Source of the DNA: Lingula anatina
Lineage: Eukaryota > Brachiopoda > Lingulata > Lingulida > Lingulidae
Length of the DNA stretch: 64,000 bases
Assembly: GCF_001039355.2 (NCBI RefSeq)
Contig: NW_019776093.1
Location: 1 to 64,000 of the forward strand
Reading direction: 5' to 3'
Shown piece by piece: positions 46,462 to 57,059 of the stretch (positions within the stretch are counted from its first letter, which is position 1; each line of letters begins with the position of its first letter). The notes beneath the pieces are model-generated. The model had not been told where the DNA came from. It made no database searches and was given only the letters and a program-made list of their open reading frames with translations. A program made the position numbers and the translations under genes.

Positions 46462-48867
46462 CCCACACGAAAATGCAGTAGTATCGATGTAGCAAAGAAG
46501 TATTAACGCTGTAGTGGTGTGGAAGTAGTAGTAAGGAATCAACACGACAGTTATTATCGGCGTGTGGATTGACGTGTGGATTGTTTGTTTGTTTATCTGT
46601 CTGTCTGTCTGTTTGTTTGTTTTTCTGTTTGTTTGTTTGTCTGTATGTTTGTTTATTTGTCTGTCTGTCTGTGTGCCTGTTTGCTTGTTTTCTGTCTAAC
46701 TGTCTTGTTTTTGAGGGAGGGGTAACTATGACTACTAATGCTTTTTAAAGTCTTATTTATTTTTTCTTTGTTTTTTGAAAATCTTGTCTGTTTTGATTTT
46801 CAGTCTTTTCTCATCTTATAGGTAAAAGTGCGCTTGCACTGAAGTTTGTTCCAGTGAATTATTGGGTTGTTTCATTAAGCGCGTATACAAACAGTTTCGC
46901 TATAAGACGCGCAGTGGACACAGTCCGTATATGATCGCTCAAGTGCCATTGTAAATATATGTCTAAATGGTTTACACTCCAAACAGTAAATTTTGGGCAA
47001 CTACAACTTACAAAAGAGATTGTCAACAGTGAGGATTACTCGCTTTCTGACTAATTTATAACTTACAATAGATTGAAGTAGCTGTATCAAAAAATTCTTA
47101 GAGTTTAAGCTTACACATTGGACAACTTTGACCGACAATAGAGTGTGTCAGAGTGCTAACTCGATTTCTGACTAACTTTTAACTTAAAATAGTGTGTGTC
47201 AATAGTGAATTCAATAACTGTGTCCAAAATTCTTATAGTTCAAGCCTGTATGTTGGGGTATTACGGTTGACAGTAGAGTGTGGGTTCACAAACACTTGGA
47301 TTCAATATGAAGGAGGAGGTACACGTAGGGAGGCAGGGGAAGAGTAAGGAGGTGTAGAGAATAACAGGATTAGGAGGAGATGGTGAAGAAAAGAGGAAGT
47401 ACACCCTCCTCCTCGTCATTTAAGCAGAATTACCTAAATTCTCATCCCTAACTCTTCCTCATCATCATCTTGGGAGGAGCAGGAGGAAGAAGAGTAAGGA
47501 GGTGTAGGGGAAAACAAGATGATGAGGAGGAGGAGTTAGGGATGAGAATTAAGGGAATCCTGCTTAAATTTGTGAACCACACAATATCACTTTGGTTCTC
47601 ATACTTACTATTTGGTTCTCATACTTCTCTCTCATTCATAAATAGTCAAGGCACTGATGTTAACACTCTCTACTGTCAACCGTAATACCCCAACATACAG
47701 GCTTGAACTATAAGTGTTATTATAAGAACTATTGACACAGACTATTTTAAGTTAAAAGGTAGTCAGAAATCGAGTTAGCTTCACTGTTGACGCGAGCTAT
47801 TGTAAGTTATAAGGTACATCGTTGTTGATACAATCTATTGTGAGTTATAAAGTAGTCAAAAAGCGAGTAAGCCGAGTTAGCTACACACTCTATTGTAAGC
47901 TATAAGGTACGCAGAAATCCCAAATCGAGTAAGCCAAAGTTGCCCACATCATTGTTGACACAATCTATTGTAAGCTACAAGGAAGACAGAACTCAAGTAA
48001 GCTTCACTGTTGACCCGAGCTATTGTAAGTTATAAGGTACATCGTTGTTGATACAATCTATTGTAAGTTATAAAGTAGTCAGAAAGCGAGTAAGCCTCAC
48101 TGTTGACAATCTCTTTTGTAAGTTGTAGTTGCCCAAAATTTACTGTTTGGAGTGTAAACCATTTGGACATATATTTCTCACGCCTGTTTGAGTACAATGG
48201 CACTTGAGCGATCATATACGGACTGTGTCCACTGCTCGTCTTAGCGAAACTATTTGTATACCCGCTTAATGAAACAACCCAATAATTCACTGGAACAAAC
48301 TTCAGTGCAAGCGCACTTTTACATATAAGATGAGAAAAAGACTGAAAATCAAAACAGACAAGATTTTCAAAAACAAAAACAAAATAAATAAATAAGACTT
48401 TAAAAAGCATTGGTAGTCATAGTTAACCCTCCCTCAAAAACAAGCAAACAGACAGACAGGCAGACAGACAAACAAACAAACAGGCAGACAGACAGACAGA
48501 CAGACAAATAAACAAACAGACAGACAGACAAACAAACAAACAAACAGACAGTCAGACAGACAGACAGACAGACAGACAAACAAACAATCCACAAGTCAAT
48601 CCACACGCCGATAATAAATGTCGTGTTGATTCCTTACTTCTTGTGGAGCATATTTGCAGTAGAAATGCAGTATAGCCTACTGAATTTCTACTCCAAAAAG
48701 TACATAGGTTTGTACAGAGAGGAGCATTAATGCAATAGATTAGCAGCGTAATAGAGGCATGTTTCAAATATGCTAATTAGCTCCCAAATCGAAGCAGATT
48801 TTAAACATGTTTCCAGTATGATCTAGTAGTCTACTGCGCTGGAATATCTACTGCGTTTTCGTGCGGG
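46462..48867. mobile_element. 2.4-kb foldback (FB-like) element upstream of copy F
   Basis: Ends are inverted: CCCACACGAAAATGCAGTAG at the left and CTACTGCGTTTTCGTGCGGG at the right. Inside, nearly the whole left half is reverse-complementary to the right half. For example, 46541-46600 (AAGGAATCAACACGACAG, then GTTT/GTCT repeats) mirrors 48580-48637, and 47250-47290 mirrors 47660-47705. The arms carry tandem roughly 50-bp degenerate units (ACTTACAATAGATTG, TTTCTGACTAA) and a GTCT/GTTT tetranucleotide block at each end. The centre near 47470-47530 is GGAGGA-rich. Copy G's 5' flank at 56390-56430 reads straight through without the element, an empty site. No transposase is encoded; Cys/Val/Leu open frames in the tetranucleotide block are artefacts. 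Confidence 0.8.
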
Positions 48868-48935
48868 TTGCCTGCATGTTTTGCAAAATACGTGGCTTGC
48901 AAGTGCCCTGTAAGCTGTAATTTCATATTCATTAC

Positions 48936-49160
48936 CTCCGACAAGGAGGTTATGTTTTCACCCTTGTTTGTCTGTCTGTTTGTTTGTTTGTCATCAACAT
49001 AACTAAAAAAGTCATGGACCGATTTTGATGAAATTTTCAGGAACGGTCAAAAAAGGACCGGTGGTGATTCGGATCAATAATCGACCAATAATCAGTAATA
49101 ATAAAAAAAAATCGCTGCCTTGGCGGTTTGCGCTCTTGGGGTGCTTTTCTAGTTTTCTTC
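48936..49160. repeat. CCTCCGACAAGGAGG dispersed repeat just upstream of copy F exon 1
   Basis: Starts ATTACCTCCGACAAGGAGG, passes through a TGTTTGTTTG stretch and GGACCGATTTTGATGAAA, then GGTGATTCGGATCAA, and ends CTTGGCGGTTTGCGCTC. Homologous blocks are at 53244-53470 and 56473-56715 and all precede an SLC22 exon 1. This repeat type, with the words GATTTTGATGAAA and GGCGGAGGTCTGCGCTC, is familiar from many aquatic animal genomes; I do not know its formal name. Confidence 0.6.
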
Positions 49161-49265
49161 TTTTTTTAAATCAGTTTTTACCCTACTGTTAGAAAATCAG
49201 GTTAGCTTTGATCAACAAACAAAGGGGTTATCTTCTTGCTTTCTAGAAGCAGAACAAACCCAAGC

Positions 49266-49795
49266 ATGGATGAAAAGAAAGCAGGAGATGAGGGCAGCTG
49301 TGACAGAGACACCAAGGAGCTTGACGATATCCTTGTTCTGATTGGAGAATTTGGGAAGTACCAAAAACTGATTTATGTGCTGTTTTTGATAGTAAGTCTG
49401 TTGGCAAATATGGTGAACGGAGCCGTTGTTTTCATAGAGGACACGCCCAGTTTCAGGTAATAATAATAATAATTGATACAAAGTAGTAATCAGGGGAGAA
49501 GGTCATGGCAAATGTGTAAAATTTCTTGTAGATCAAAGGTTTATACAGCAGTATTTAATCAATTATCTTTTCAAGGTGTAAGCTGCCCGGTCTTCAAAAT
49601 GACACCTTCGAAATCCAGGGGAAATGGCACCAAAATATGGTCGACATATCCTTCATGAATGTAACTGATAAGGAATGTGCCGTTTTTCCAAACATTAGTC
49701 ACCAGAGTAATGTCAGCCAAGACGTCACAGAACCAGATGAATGTGCAGAATGGGTGTTTGACACCGCCGATGTAACATATTCATATCCGATGCAG
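49266..49795 (+). CDS. SLC22-family transporter, copy F, exons 1-2
   Basis: Exons 49266-49456 and 49576-49795, both intact with normal lengths and phases. Starts MDEKKAGDEGSCDRDTKELD; TM1 is KLIYVLFLIVSLLANMVNGA; exon 2 has sequons and CAEWVFDTADVTYSYPMQ. A 5' UTR acceptor ends at 49246. The contig ends at 50524 with no further exon. From about 50155 its sequence departs from F', which has a Tc1-like relic there. It is the allelic counterpart of 53576-54135. Only the 5' half of the gene is duplicated at this locus, so a full product would need exons of copy G. Confidence 0.8.
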
Positions 49796-50155
49796 GTACC
49801 TTCACTAAAATCAATATTTTACTTGTGTGCTTTTTCCATCAGCACATGTAAAATCATCTTGAATAAGTCAATTACTGTAGTTCAACGCCTTGATACCTTC
49901 AGGGTTAATACTTAATATGGAATATTATTTTTGGCGAATAAATTTTCTACGAAATAATTATTTTCTTTCTTACTTTTAAAATCCGAAACTGAGGTGTCAA
50001 TCCATGTGTAGCCAGGTATGTTACTTAATTACCACACAGCTGTCGAAACAATTGATGCATGCAGTTACATGTTGTGTGATCAGATATGTGAGGGGTGTTC
50101 TTTTCGGCATTTCCCGTCCTTGTATAAACACGCACGGGTTTGGTACGAATAAAAG

Positions 50156-50524
50156 CGTTTAGAAAAGCTCTTTCCTTCAATATGTGATGTGGCCAAACAA
50201 TTTTTACGGTGCATGAAGATAAACAGTTAAAGAATATCCACAATAAAATTCGGCAACCGAGAGAAGGGCCAACATATAGATAATTGCGATAGTATTTATG
50301 TCAAAATATCAAAATGAATAGCCCCGCCGTTCGAGCCTTTTAACCAATCAAAGCAACGGAAAGGGGGTCACGTCACCTTCCCACCAGGCCATGCCATGTA
50401 AACATAGCAGCATGGTCGGCTGTAGTGAAGAGTCTGAGGAGGGAGACGCGAAATCTTCGCCAAATTCTCATCTTTCGTGTTGCATGCACATAGAAGAAGG
50501 TAGCTAATTAAGAGACTCTAGAAT
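50156..50524. other. Contig end with sequence not shared with the other haplotype
   Basis: Diverges from F' after GCACGGGTTTGGT. Contains a CCAAT-like AACCAATCAA and a CRE-like GTCACGTCACC, followed by an ATG at 50412 and about 30 open codons (starting MVGCSEESEEGDAKSSPNSH) up to a possible donor (GAAGAAG|GTAGCT). This could be a promoter and first exon of an inserted or retroposed gene, or part of a transposable element. Support is weak. Confidence 0.25.
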
Positions 50525-50525
50525 N
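50525..50525. other. Assembly join (N), contig 4 / contig 5
   Basis: 46258 to about 50155 recurs at 50526 to about 54485, including the whole foldback element and F exons 1-2. Confidence 0.9.
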
Positions 50526-50729
50526 TTCGAAGCGCGTTGTTTTCTGCCTGTGCTGCTGATGGTTTGGACGTAGTAATTCTAAGGGATTGGTCTGGAACAC
50601 CGTGAGATTTTTTTCTGATCTTTTATCTTCTTGGCATTTGTGGTCATTTTGAAATCGTGTATAGTGTTTGTATGCGGTGAAAATTGTATTGAAGCTATTG
50701 TAGCTGTTGTTGCAATGTTGCTCTGCTTT

Positions 50730-50857
50730 CCCACACGAAAATGCAGTAGTATCGATGTAGCAAAGAAGTATTAACCCTGTAGTGGTGTGGAAGTAGTAGT
50801 AAGGAATCAACACGACAGTTATTATCGGCGTGTGGATTGACGTGTGGATTGTTTGTT

Positions 50858-50892
<35 letters not shown>

Positions 50893-53179
50893 TTGTTTTT
50901 CTGTTTGTTTGTTTGTTTGTTTGTCTGTAGGTTTGTTTATTTGTCTGTCTGTCTGTGTGCCTGTTTGCTTGTTTGTCTGTCTAACTGTCTGTCTCTTTGT
51001 TTGTTTGTTTGTCTGCCTGTCTGTCTGTTTGCTTTTTTTTGAGGGAGGGGTAACTATGACTACCAATGCTTTTTAAAGTCTTATTTATTTTTTCTTTGTT
51101 TTTTGAAAATCTTGTCTGTTTTGATTTTCAGTCTTTTCTCATCTTATAGGTAAAAGTGTGCTTGCACTGAAGTTTGTTCCAGTGAATTATTGGGTTGTTT
51201 CATTAAGCGCGTATACAGACAGTTTCGCTATAAGACGCGCAGTGGACACAGTCCGTATATGATCGCTCAAGTGCCATTGTACTCAAACAGGCGTGAGAAA
51301 TATATGTCTAAATGGTTTACACTCCAAACAGTAAATTTTGGGCAACTACAACTTACAAAAGATATTGTCAACAGTGAGGATTACTCGCTTTCTGACTAAT
51401 TTATAACTTACAATAGATTGAAGTAGCTGTATCAAAAAATTCTTAGAGTTTAAGCTTACACATTGGACATCTTTGACCGACAATAGAGTGTGTCAACAGT
51501 GAAGCTAACTCGATTTCTGACTAACTTTTAACTTAAAATAGTGTGTGTCAATAGTGAATTCAATAACTGTGTCCAAAATTCTTATAGTTCAAGCCTGTAT
51601 GTTGGGGTATTACGGTTGACAGTAGAGTGTGGGTTCACAAACACTTGGATTCAATATGAAGGAGGAGGTACACGTAGGGAGGCAGGGGAAGAGTAAGGAG
51701 GTGTAGAGAATAACAGGATTAGGAGGAGATGGTGAAGGAAAGAGGAAGTACACCCTCCTCCTCCTCATTTAAGCAGGATTACCTAAATTCTCATCCCTAA
51801 CTCTTCCTCATCATCATCTTGGGAGGAGCAGGAGGAAGAAGAGTAAGGAGGTGTAGGGGAAAACAAGATGATGAGGAGGAGGAGTTAGGGATGAGAATTA
51901 AGGGAATCCTGCTTAAATTTGTGAACCACACAATATCACTTTGGTTCTCATACTTACTATTTGGTTCTCATACTTCTCTCTCATTCATAAATAGCCAAGG
52001 TACTGATGTTAACACTCTCTACTGTCAACCGTAATACACCAACATACAGGCTTGAACTATAAGTATTATTATAAGAACTATTGACACAGACTATTTTAAG
52101 TTAAAATGTAGTCAGAAATCGAGTTAGCTTCACTGTTGACACGAGCTATTGTAAGTTATAAGATACAGCGTTGTTGATACAATCTATTGTAAGTTATAAA
52201 GTAGTCAGAAAGCGAGTAAGCCGAGTTAGCTACACACTCTATTGTAAGCTATAAGGTACGCAGAAATCCCAAATCGAGTAAGCCAAAGTTGCCCACATCA
52301 TTGTTGACACAATCTATTGTAAGCTACAAGGAAGACAGAACTCAAGTAAGCTTCACTGTTGACCCGAGCTATTGTAAGTTATAAGGTACATCGTTGTTGA
52401 TACAATCTATTGTAAGTTATAAAGTAGTCAGAAAGCGAGTAAGCCTCACTGTTGACAATCTCTTTTGTAAGTTGTAGTTGCCCAAAATTTACTGTTTGGA
52501 GTGTAAACCATTTAGACATATATTTCTCACGCCTGTTTGAGTACAATGGCACTTGAGCGATCATATACGGACTGTGTCCACTGCTCGTCTTAGCGAAACT
52601 ATTTGTATACCCGCTTAATGAAACAACCCTATAATTCACTGGAACAAACTTCAGTGCAAGCGCACTTTTACATATAAGATGAGAAAAAGACTGAAAATCA
52701 AAACAGATTTTCAAAAACAAAAACAAAATAAATAAAAAAGACTTTAAAAAGCATTGGTAGTCATAGTTACCCCTCCCTCAAAAACAAGCAAACAGACAGA
52801 CAGGCAGACAGACAAACAAACAAACAGACAGACAGACAGACAAACAAACAAACAAACAAACAAACAGACAGTCAGACAGACAGACAGACAAACAAACAAT
52901 CCAGAAGTCAATCCACACGCCGATAATAACTGTCGTGTTGATTCCTTACTTCTTGTGGAGCATATTTGCAGTAGAAATGCAGTATAGCCTACTGAATTTC
53001 TACTCCAAAAAGTACATAGGTTTGTACAGAGAGGAGCATTAATGCAGTAGATTAGCAGCGTAATAGAGGCATGTTTCAAATATGCTAATTAGCTCACAAA
53101 TCGAAGCAGATTTTAAGCATGTTTCCAGTATGATGTAGTACTCTACTGCGCTGGAATATCTACCGCGTTTTCGTGCGGG
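50730..53179. mobile_element. Foldback element, second (allelic) copy
   Basis: Same ends and organisation as 46462-48867, about 2,450 bp. The tetranucleotide blocks differ in length (50848-51040 and 52785-52900), as expected of alleles. Confidence 0.8.
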
Positions 53180-53243
53180 TTGCCTGCATGTTTTGCAAAA
53201 TACGTGGCTTGCAAGTGCCCTGTAAGCTGTAATTTCATATTTA

Positions 53244-53470
53244 TTACCTCCGACAAGGAGGTTATGTATTCACCCTTGTTTGTCTGTCTGTTTGTTTGTT
53301 TGTCATCAACATAACTAAAAAAGTCATGGACCGATTTTGATGAAATTTTCAGGAACGGTCAAAAAAGGACCGGTGGTGATTCGGATCAATAATCGACCAA
53401 TAATCAGTAATAATAAAAAAATCGCTGCCTTGGCGGTTTGCGCTCTCGGGGTGCTTTTCTGGTTTTCTTC
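53244..53470. repeat. CCTCCGACAAGGAGG dispersed repeat upstream of F'
   Basis: Allelic copy of the block at 48936-49160. Confidence 0.6.
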
Positions 53471-53765
53471 TTTTTTTAAATCAGTTTTTACCCTACTGTT
53501 AGAAAATCAGGTTAGCTTTGATCAACAAACAAAGGGGTTATCTTCTTGCTTTCTAGAAGCAGAACAAACCCAAGCATGGATGAAAAGAAAGCAGGAGATG
53601 AGGGCAGCTGTGACAGAGACACCAAGGAGCTTGACGATATCCTTGTTCTGATTGGAGAATTTGGGAAGTACCAAAAACTGATTTATGTGCTGTTTTTGAT
53701 AGTAAGTCTGTTGGCAAATATGGTGAACGGAGCCGTTGTTTTCATAGAGGACACACCCAGTTTCA

Positions 53766-53766
<1 letters not shown>

Positions 53767-53813
<47 letters not shown>
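53767..53813. repeat. (AAT)n at the exon 1 donor of F'
   Basis: Longer than the tract in F (49457-49474), showing length variation between the two copies. Confidence 0.9.
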
Positions 53814-54484
53814 TGATACAAAGTGGTAATCAGGGGAGAAGGTCATGGCAAATGTGTAAAATTTCTTGCAGATCAAAGGTTTATACAGCAGTATTTAATC
53901 AATTATCTTTTCAAGGTGTAAGCTGCCCGGTCTTCAAAATGACACCTTCGAAATCCAGGGGAAATGGCACCAAAATATGGTCGACATATCCTTCATTAAT
54001 GTAACTGATAAGGAATGTGCCGTTTTTCCAAACATTAGTCACCAGAGTAATGTCAGCCAAGACGTCACAGAACCAGATGAATGTGCAGAATGGGTGTTTG
54101 ACACCGCCGATGTAACATATTCATATCCGATGCAGGTACCTTCACTAAAATCAATATTTTACTTGTGTGTTTTTTCCATCAGCACATGTAAAATCATCTT
54201 GAATAAGTCAATTACTGTAGTTCAACGCCTTGATACCTTCAGGGTTAATACTTAATATGGAATATTATTTTTGGCGAATAAATTTTCTACGAAATAATTA
54301 TTTTCTTTCCTACTTTTAAAATCCGAAACTGAGGTGTCAATCCATGTGTAGCCAGGTATGTTACTTAATTACCACACAGCTCTCGAAACAATTGATGCAT
54401 GCAGTTACATGTTGTGTGATCAGATATGTGAGGGGTGTTCTTTTCGGTATTTCCCGTCCTTGTATAAAAACGCACGGGTTTGGT

Positions 54485-55075
54485 TAAGCTTTGAAGAGTA
54501 TTTCGAAAAGCTACACAGGGATCGCTCTGAAACTTCACTGGTACCTTAGAGAAGCTACGGTTCGACAGCTGCACGTAAGCAACGCGACCTACTATGGGAT
54601 TCTTGCTCTCAGAGAAAATGGCCAGAGAAGTTCAGCCATATTGCCAGGCAATTCAACATAAATCAGGTAACCGTAAGCAAATTAAGTCTTCAAAAGAAAT
54701 GCAACAACAGGCGCACCTACTCCAAGACCTCGATCAGGGTGTCCTCGTATCACAACAAGATCGCCTTCTCCTTAAACTGTGCCGTGCTGGTCGTACAAAG
54801 ACAACCAATCTCCTCATTACTGCAAACCGGTTATTTTGCACGCAAACCAGTACAGAAACCACTGTTAACATCAGGTCATATACAACGACATTTGCAATGG
54901 ACTGGGGACCACGTGCGTTTGCAGACAAACCACTGGAATCGTGTCGTTTTCAGTGATGAGACCAGATATGAAGATTTTAGGGTTGATGGTCGATTCCGTG
55001 CCCGCCAACGTGTACGAAAGGCAAAAACGATGATAGTGTACTGCCTAAGGTGCAAGTGGAAGTAGGGAGCATGTC
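54485..55075 (+). mobile_element. Tc1/mariner-like transposase relic in F' intron 2, 3' truncated
   Basis: Homologous to 57725-58730. Contains the WTGDHVRLQ and FSDETRY segments (around 54898-54965) typical of the Tc1 DDE catalytic core, broken by frameshifts. It ends at about 55075 where the deletion joins it to downstream intron sequence. Compared with the G copy it also lacks a segment of about 70 bp near 54790-54830. Confidence 0.7.
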
Positions 55076-55454
55076 ATGTCAGTGTCAGTACTGGAGTTGA
55101 TTTTGAATGGCGTTGCATGTACCGGGTATATGTATTACATTACCATCTTGGTTACATTAAATAATACAAAAAGGTCTTGTGGGCAAATAAAAAAAAGTCT
55201 TATATTTTCATTGTATTTCTCCATAATAAAGTACATGCATCTTGTTCATATTGGGTTACATTCATAAAAATATGAAAGTACAAAACCGTAATATTTCAGT
55301 GTTGGACGGAAGATGGCGCTACTTCTTGGGTTGAGTGTCAGTGGTTTTGCAGGAATAGCATGGGCCTTTTCCCCAACCTACGAGTGGAGTGTAGGGATGC
55401 GGTTTATGTTGGGCTTTGGCATGAGCAACTTGTATAATTAGGCTAGCACATTTG

Positions 55455-56822
55455 GTATGTTGTACATGGGATACGCTTAGAATACTAGTACATGTAATAT
55501 GCTTGGGTAGGCACTGGGCAGACTGGCTTGATGAATGACTGCGATACATAAAAGCGGACCCTTTTTACTGCCTGTGGTACGGTATACGTACTGTAACGAT
55601 TTTACACAAAACCTTTAATTCCTGCAGTAAGCTATAGCGTTTCTTTTACATTCAGCTAGTGTGTTGTTGAACTTTGAACTTTAAGTTGGAATTGCTTGTA
55701 AGCGGTATCAGTTTATTAAACAGGGGCTTGCAGTGTTTGGTGGGCCATCCACTTTCCCTCTGCCTGCCAATCAAAGTGGCAGTCAACCATTCAAGGTCGT
55801 CCACTTTTGGAAATGAATAAATAGAGCAACTCTGCGCAGTATTTGCCAGTTAAGTTTTAAGTTTTAAGTTACAAGTACGACAGTGTAGAGTACAGTAAGA
55901 TAGCCAGAGACAGTATAGAGTAAGCGTCCAAAAATAAACAAAGCTAGTTTTTGAACGCTGTTGATAAGTTTAATTTGTATACAGCTTTTACATTACATAG
56001 CTTGGCAAAAATCAAAAGATATCTCATTTAATATTGGAATCTTTAATAGGTATTAACATAAAATATACGTTAAATAAGTTCCAATGCAAGGCCTATTTAT
56101 TAGCTTAATTGATGTTTTATAGAATTTAGAAGCTAAAAAAAAAAAAAAAAACGCGAAAGATCGTCTTGTGACCTTGTGACCTCTTTCTTATATCGAGGCA
56201 CGGTGTTTTCTGTGCTGCTGATGGTTTGGACCTGGTAATTCTAAGGGATTGGTCTGGCACACCGTGAGTTCTAAGGGATTGGTCTGGCACACCGTGAGTT
56301 TTTTCTGATCTTTTATTTTATTGGCATTTGTGGTCATTTTGAAAGCGTGTATAGTGTTTGTAAATTGCGTTTTCACGGTTGAAGCTGTTGTTGCAATGTT
56401 GCTCTGCTTTGCCCGCATGTTTTGCAAAATACGTGGCTTGCACGTGCCTTGTAAGCTGTAATTTCATATTAATTACCTCCGACAAGGAGGTTATGTTTTC
56501 ACCTGTTTGTCTGATTGTTTGTTTGTCATTAATAAAACTCGAAAGGTTATGGACCGATTTTGATGAAACTTTCAGGAACTGTCAGAAGTGGGCCAAGGAA
56601 GAGAAGATTAGTTTTTGGTGGTGATCCGGATCAACAATCAATCAATAATCAGTAATAATAAAAAACCGCTGCCTTGGCGGAGGTCTGCGCTCTCGGAGTG
56701 CTTTTGTAGTTTTCTTCTTTTTTTAAATCAGTTTTTACCCTTCTGTTAGAAAATCAGGTTAGCTTTGAACAACAAACAGAGGGGTCATCTTCTTGCTTTC
56801 TGGAAGCAGAAAAGACCCAAGC
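55455..56822. other. Duplication junction and 5' flank of copy G
   Basis: 55455-55984 matches 59811-60340 (intron 4 of G). From about 55985 the sequence matches the upstream flank at about 46050. The breakpoint of the tandem duplication is therefore near 55984. A 35-bp direct repeat lies at 56234-56300 (TTCTAAGGGATTGGTCTGGC twice). The CCTCCGACAAGGAGG repeat at 56473-56715 precedes exon 1. Confidence 0.6.
56473..56715. repeat. CCTCCGACAAGGAGG dispersed repeat upstream of copy G
   Basis: Fuller copy than the F blocks: it keeps GGTGATCCGGATCAA and GGCGGAGGTCTGCGCTC and ends CTTTTGTAGTT. Confidence 0.6.
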
Positions 56823-57013
56823 ATGGATGAAAAGAAAGCAGGAGGTGAGGGCAGCGGTGACAGAGACACCAAGGACTTTGACGATATCCTTGTTCTGATT
56901 GGAGAATTTGGGAAGTACCAAAAAACTGATTTATGTGCTGTTTTTGATAGTAAGTATGTTGGCAAATATGGTGAACGGAGCCGTTGTTTTCATAGAGGAC
57001 ACACCCAGTTTCA

Positions 57014-57059
<46 letters not shown>

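Larger units (their letters stand above)
53576..55454 (+). pseudogene. SLC22-family copy F', 5' partial pseudogene (exons 1, 2 and 4)
   Basis: Exon 1 (53576-53766) and exon 2 (53916-54135) are intact and nearly identical to F. Exon 3 is absent. Relative to copy G, about 1.05 kb is missing between CATGTCATGTCAGTG (about 55086) and TACTGGAGTTG, removing the 3' part of the transposase relic and exon 3. Exon 4 (55300-55454) is recognisable (VGRKMALLLGLSVSGFAGIA) but its codon 47 is TAG at 55439-55441, where G and C have TTG (Leu). There is no exon 5-10 before the next exon 1 at 56823. The whole unit is a 5' half-gene duplicate of G. Exons 1-2 could still serve as an alternative start for G transcripts. 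Confidence 0.85.

Noticed and set aside
46580-46720. Cys-Leu-Ser-Val repeat proteins (also 48400-48606, 50830-51076, 52744-53079)
   Set aside because: Frames through GTCT/GTTT tetranucleotide arrays in the foldback element.
47470-47685. 71-codon frame inside the foldback centre (also 51819-52034)
   Set aside because: GGAGGA-rich non-coding centre of the element; conserved only because the two copies are allelic.
48030-48410. 126-codon open frame on the minus strand (also at 52379-52726)
   Set aside because: Lies in an arm of the foldback element; the mirrored arm does not keep the frame and no protein motif is visible.
48432-48592. CRISPR-like array of short repeats
   Set aside because: It is a GACA/AACA tetranucleotide microsatellite without spacers, in a eukaryotic genome.
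54734-54928. Antisense frames across the transposase relic
   Set aside because: Shadow of the Tc1-like sequence on the plus strand.
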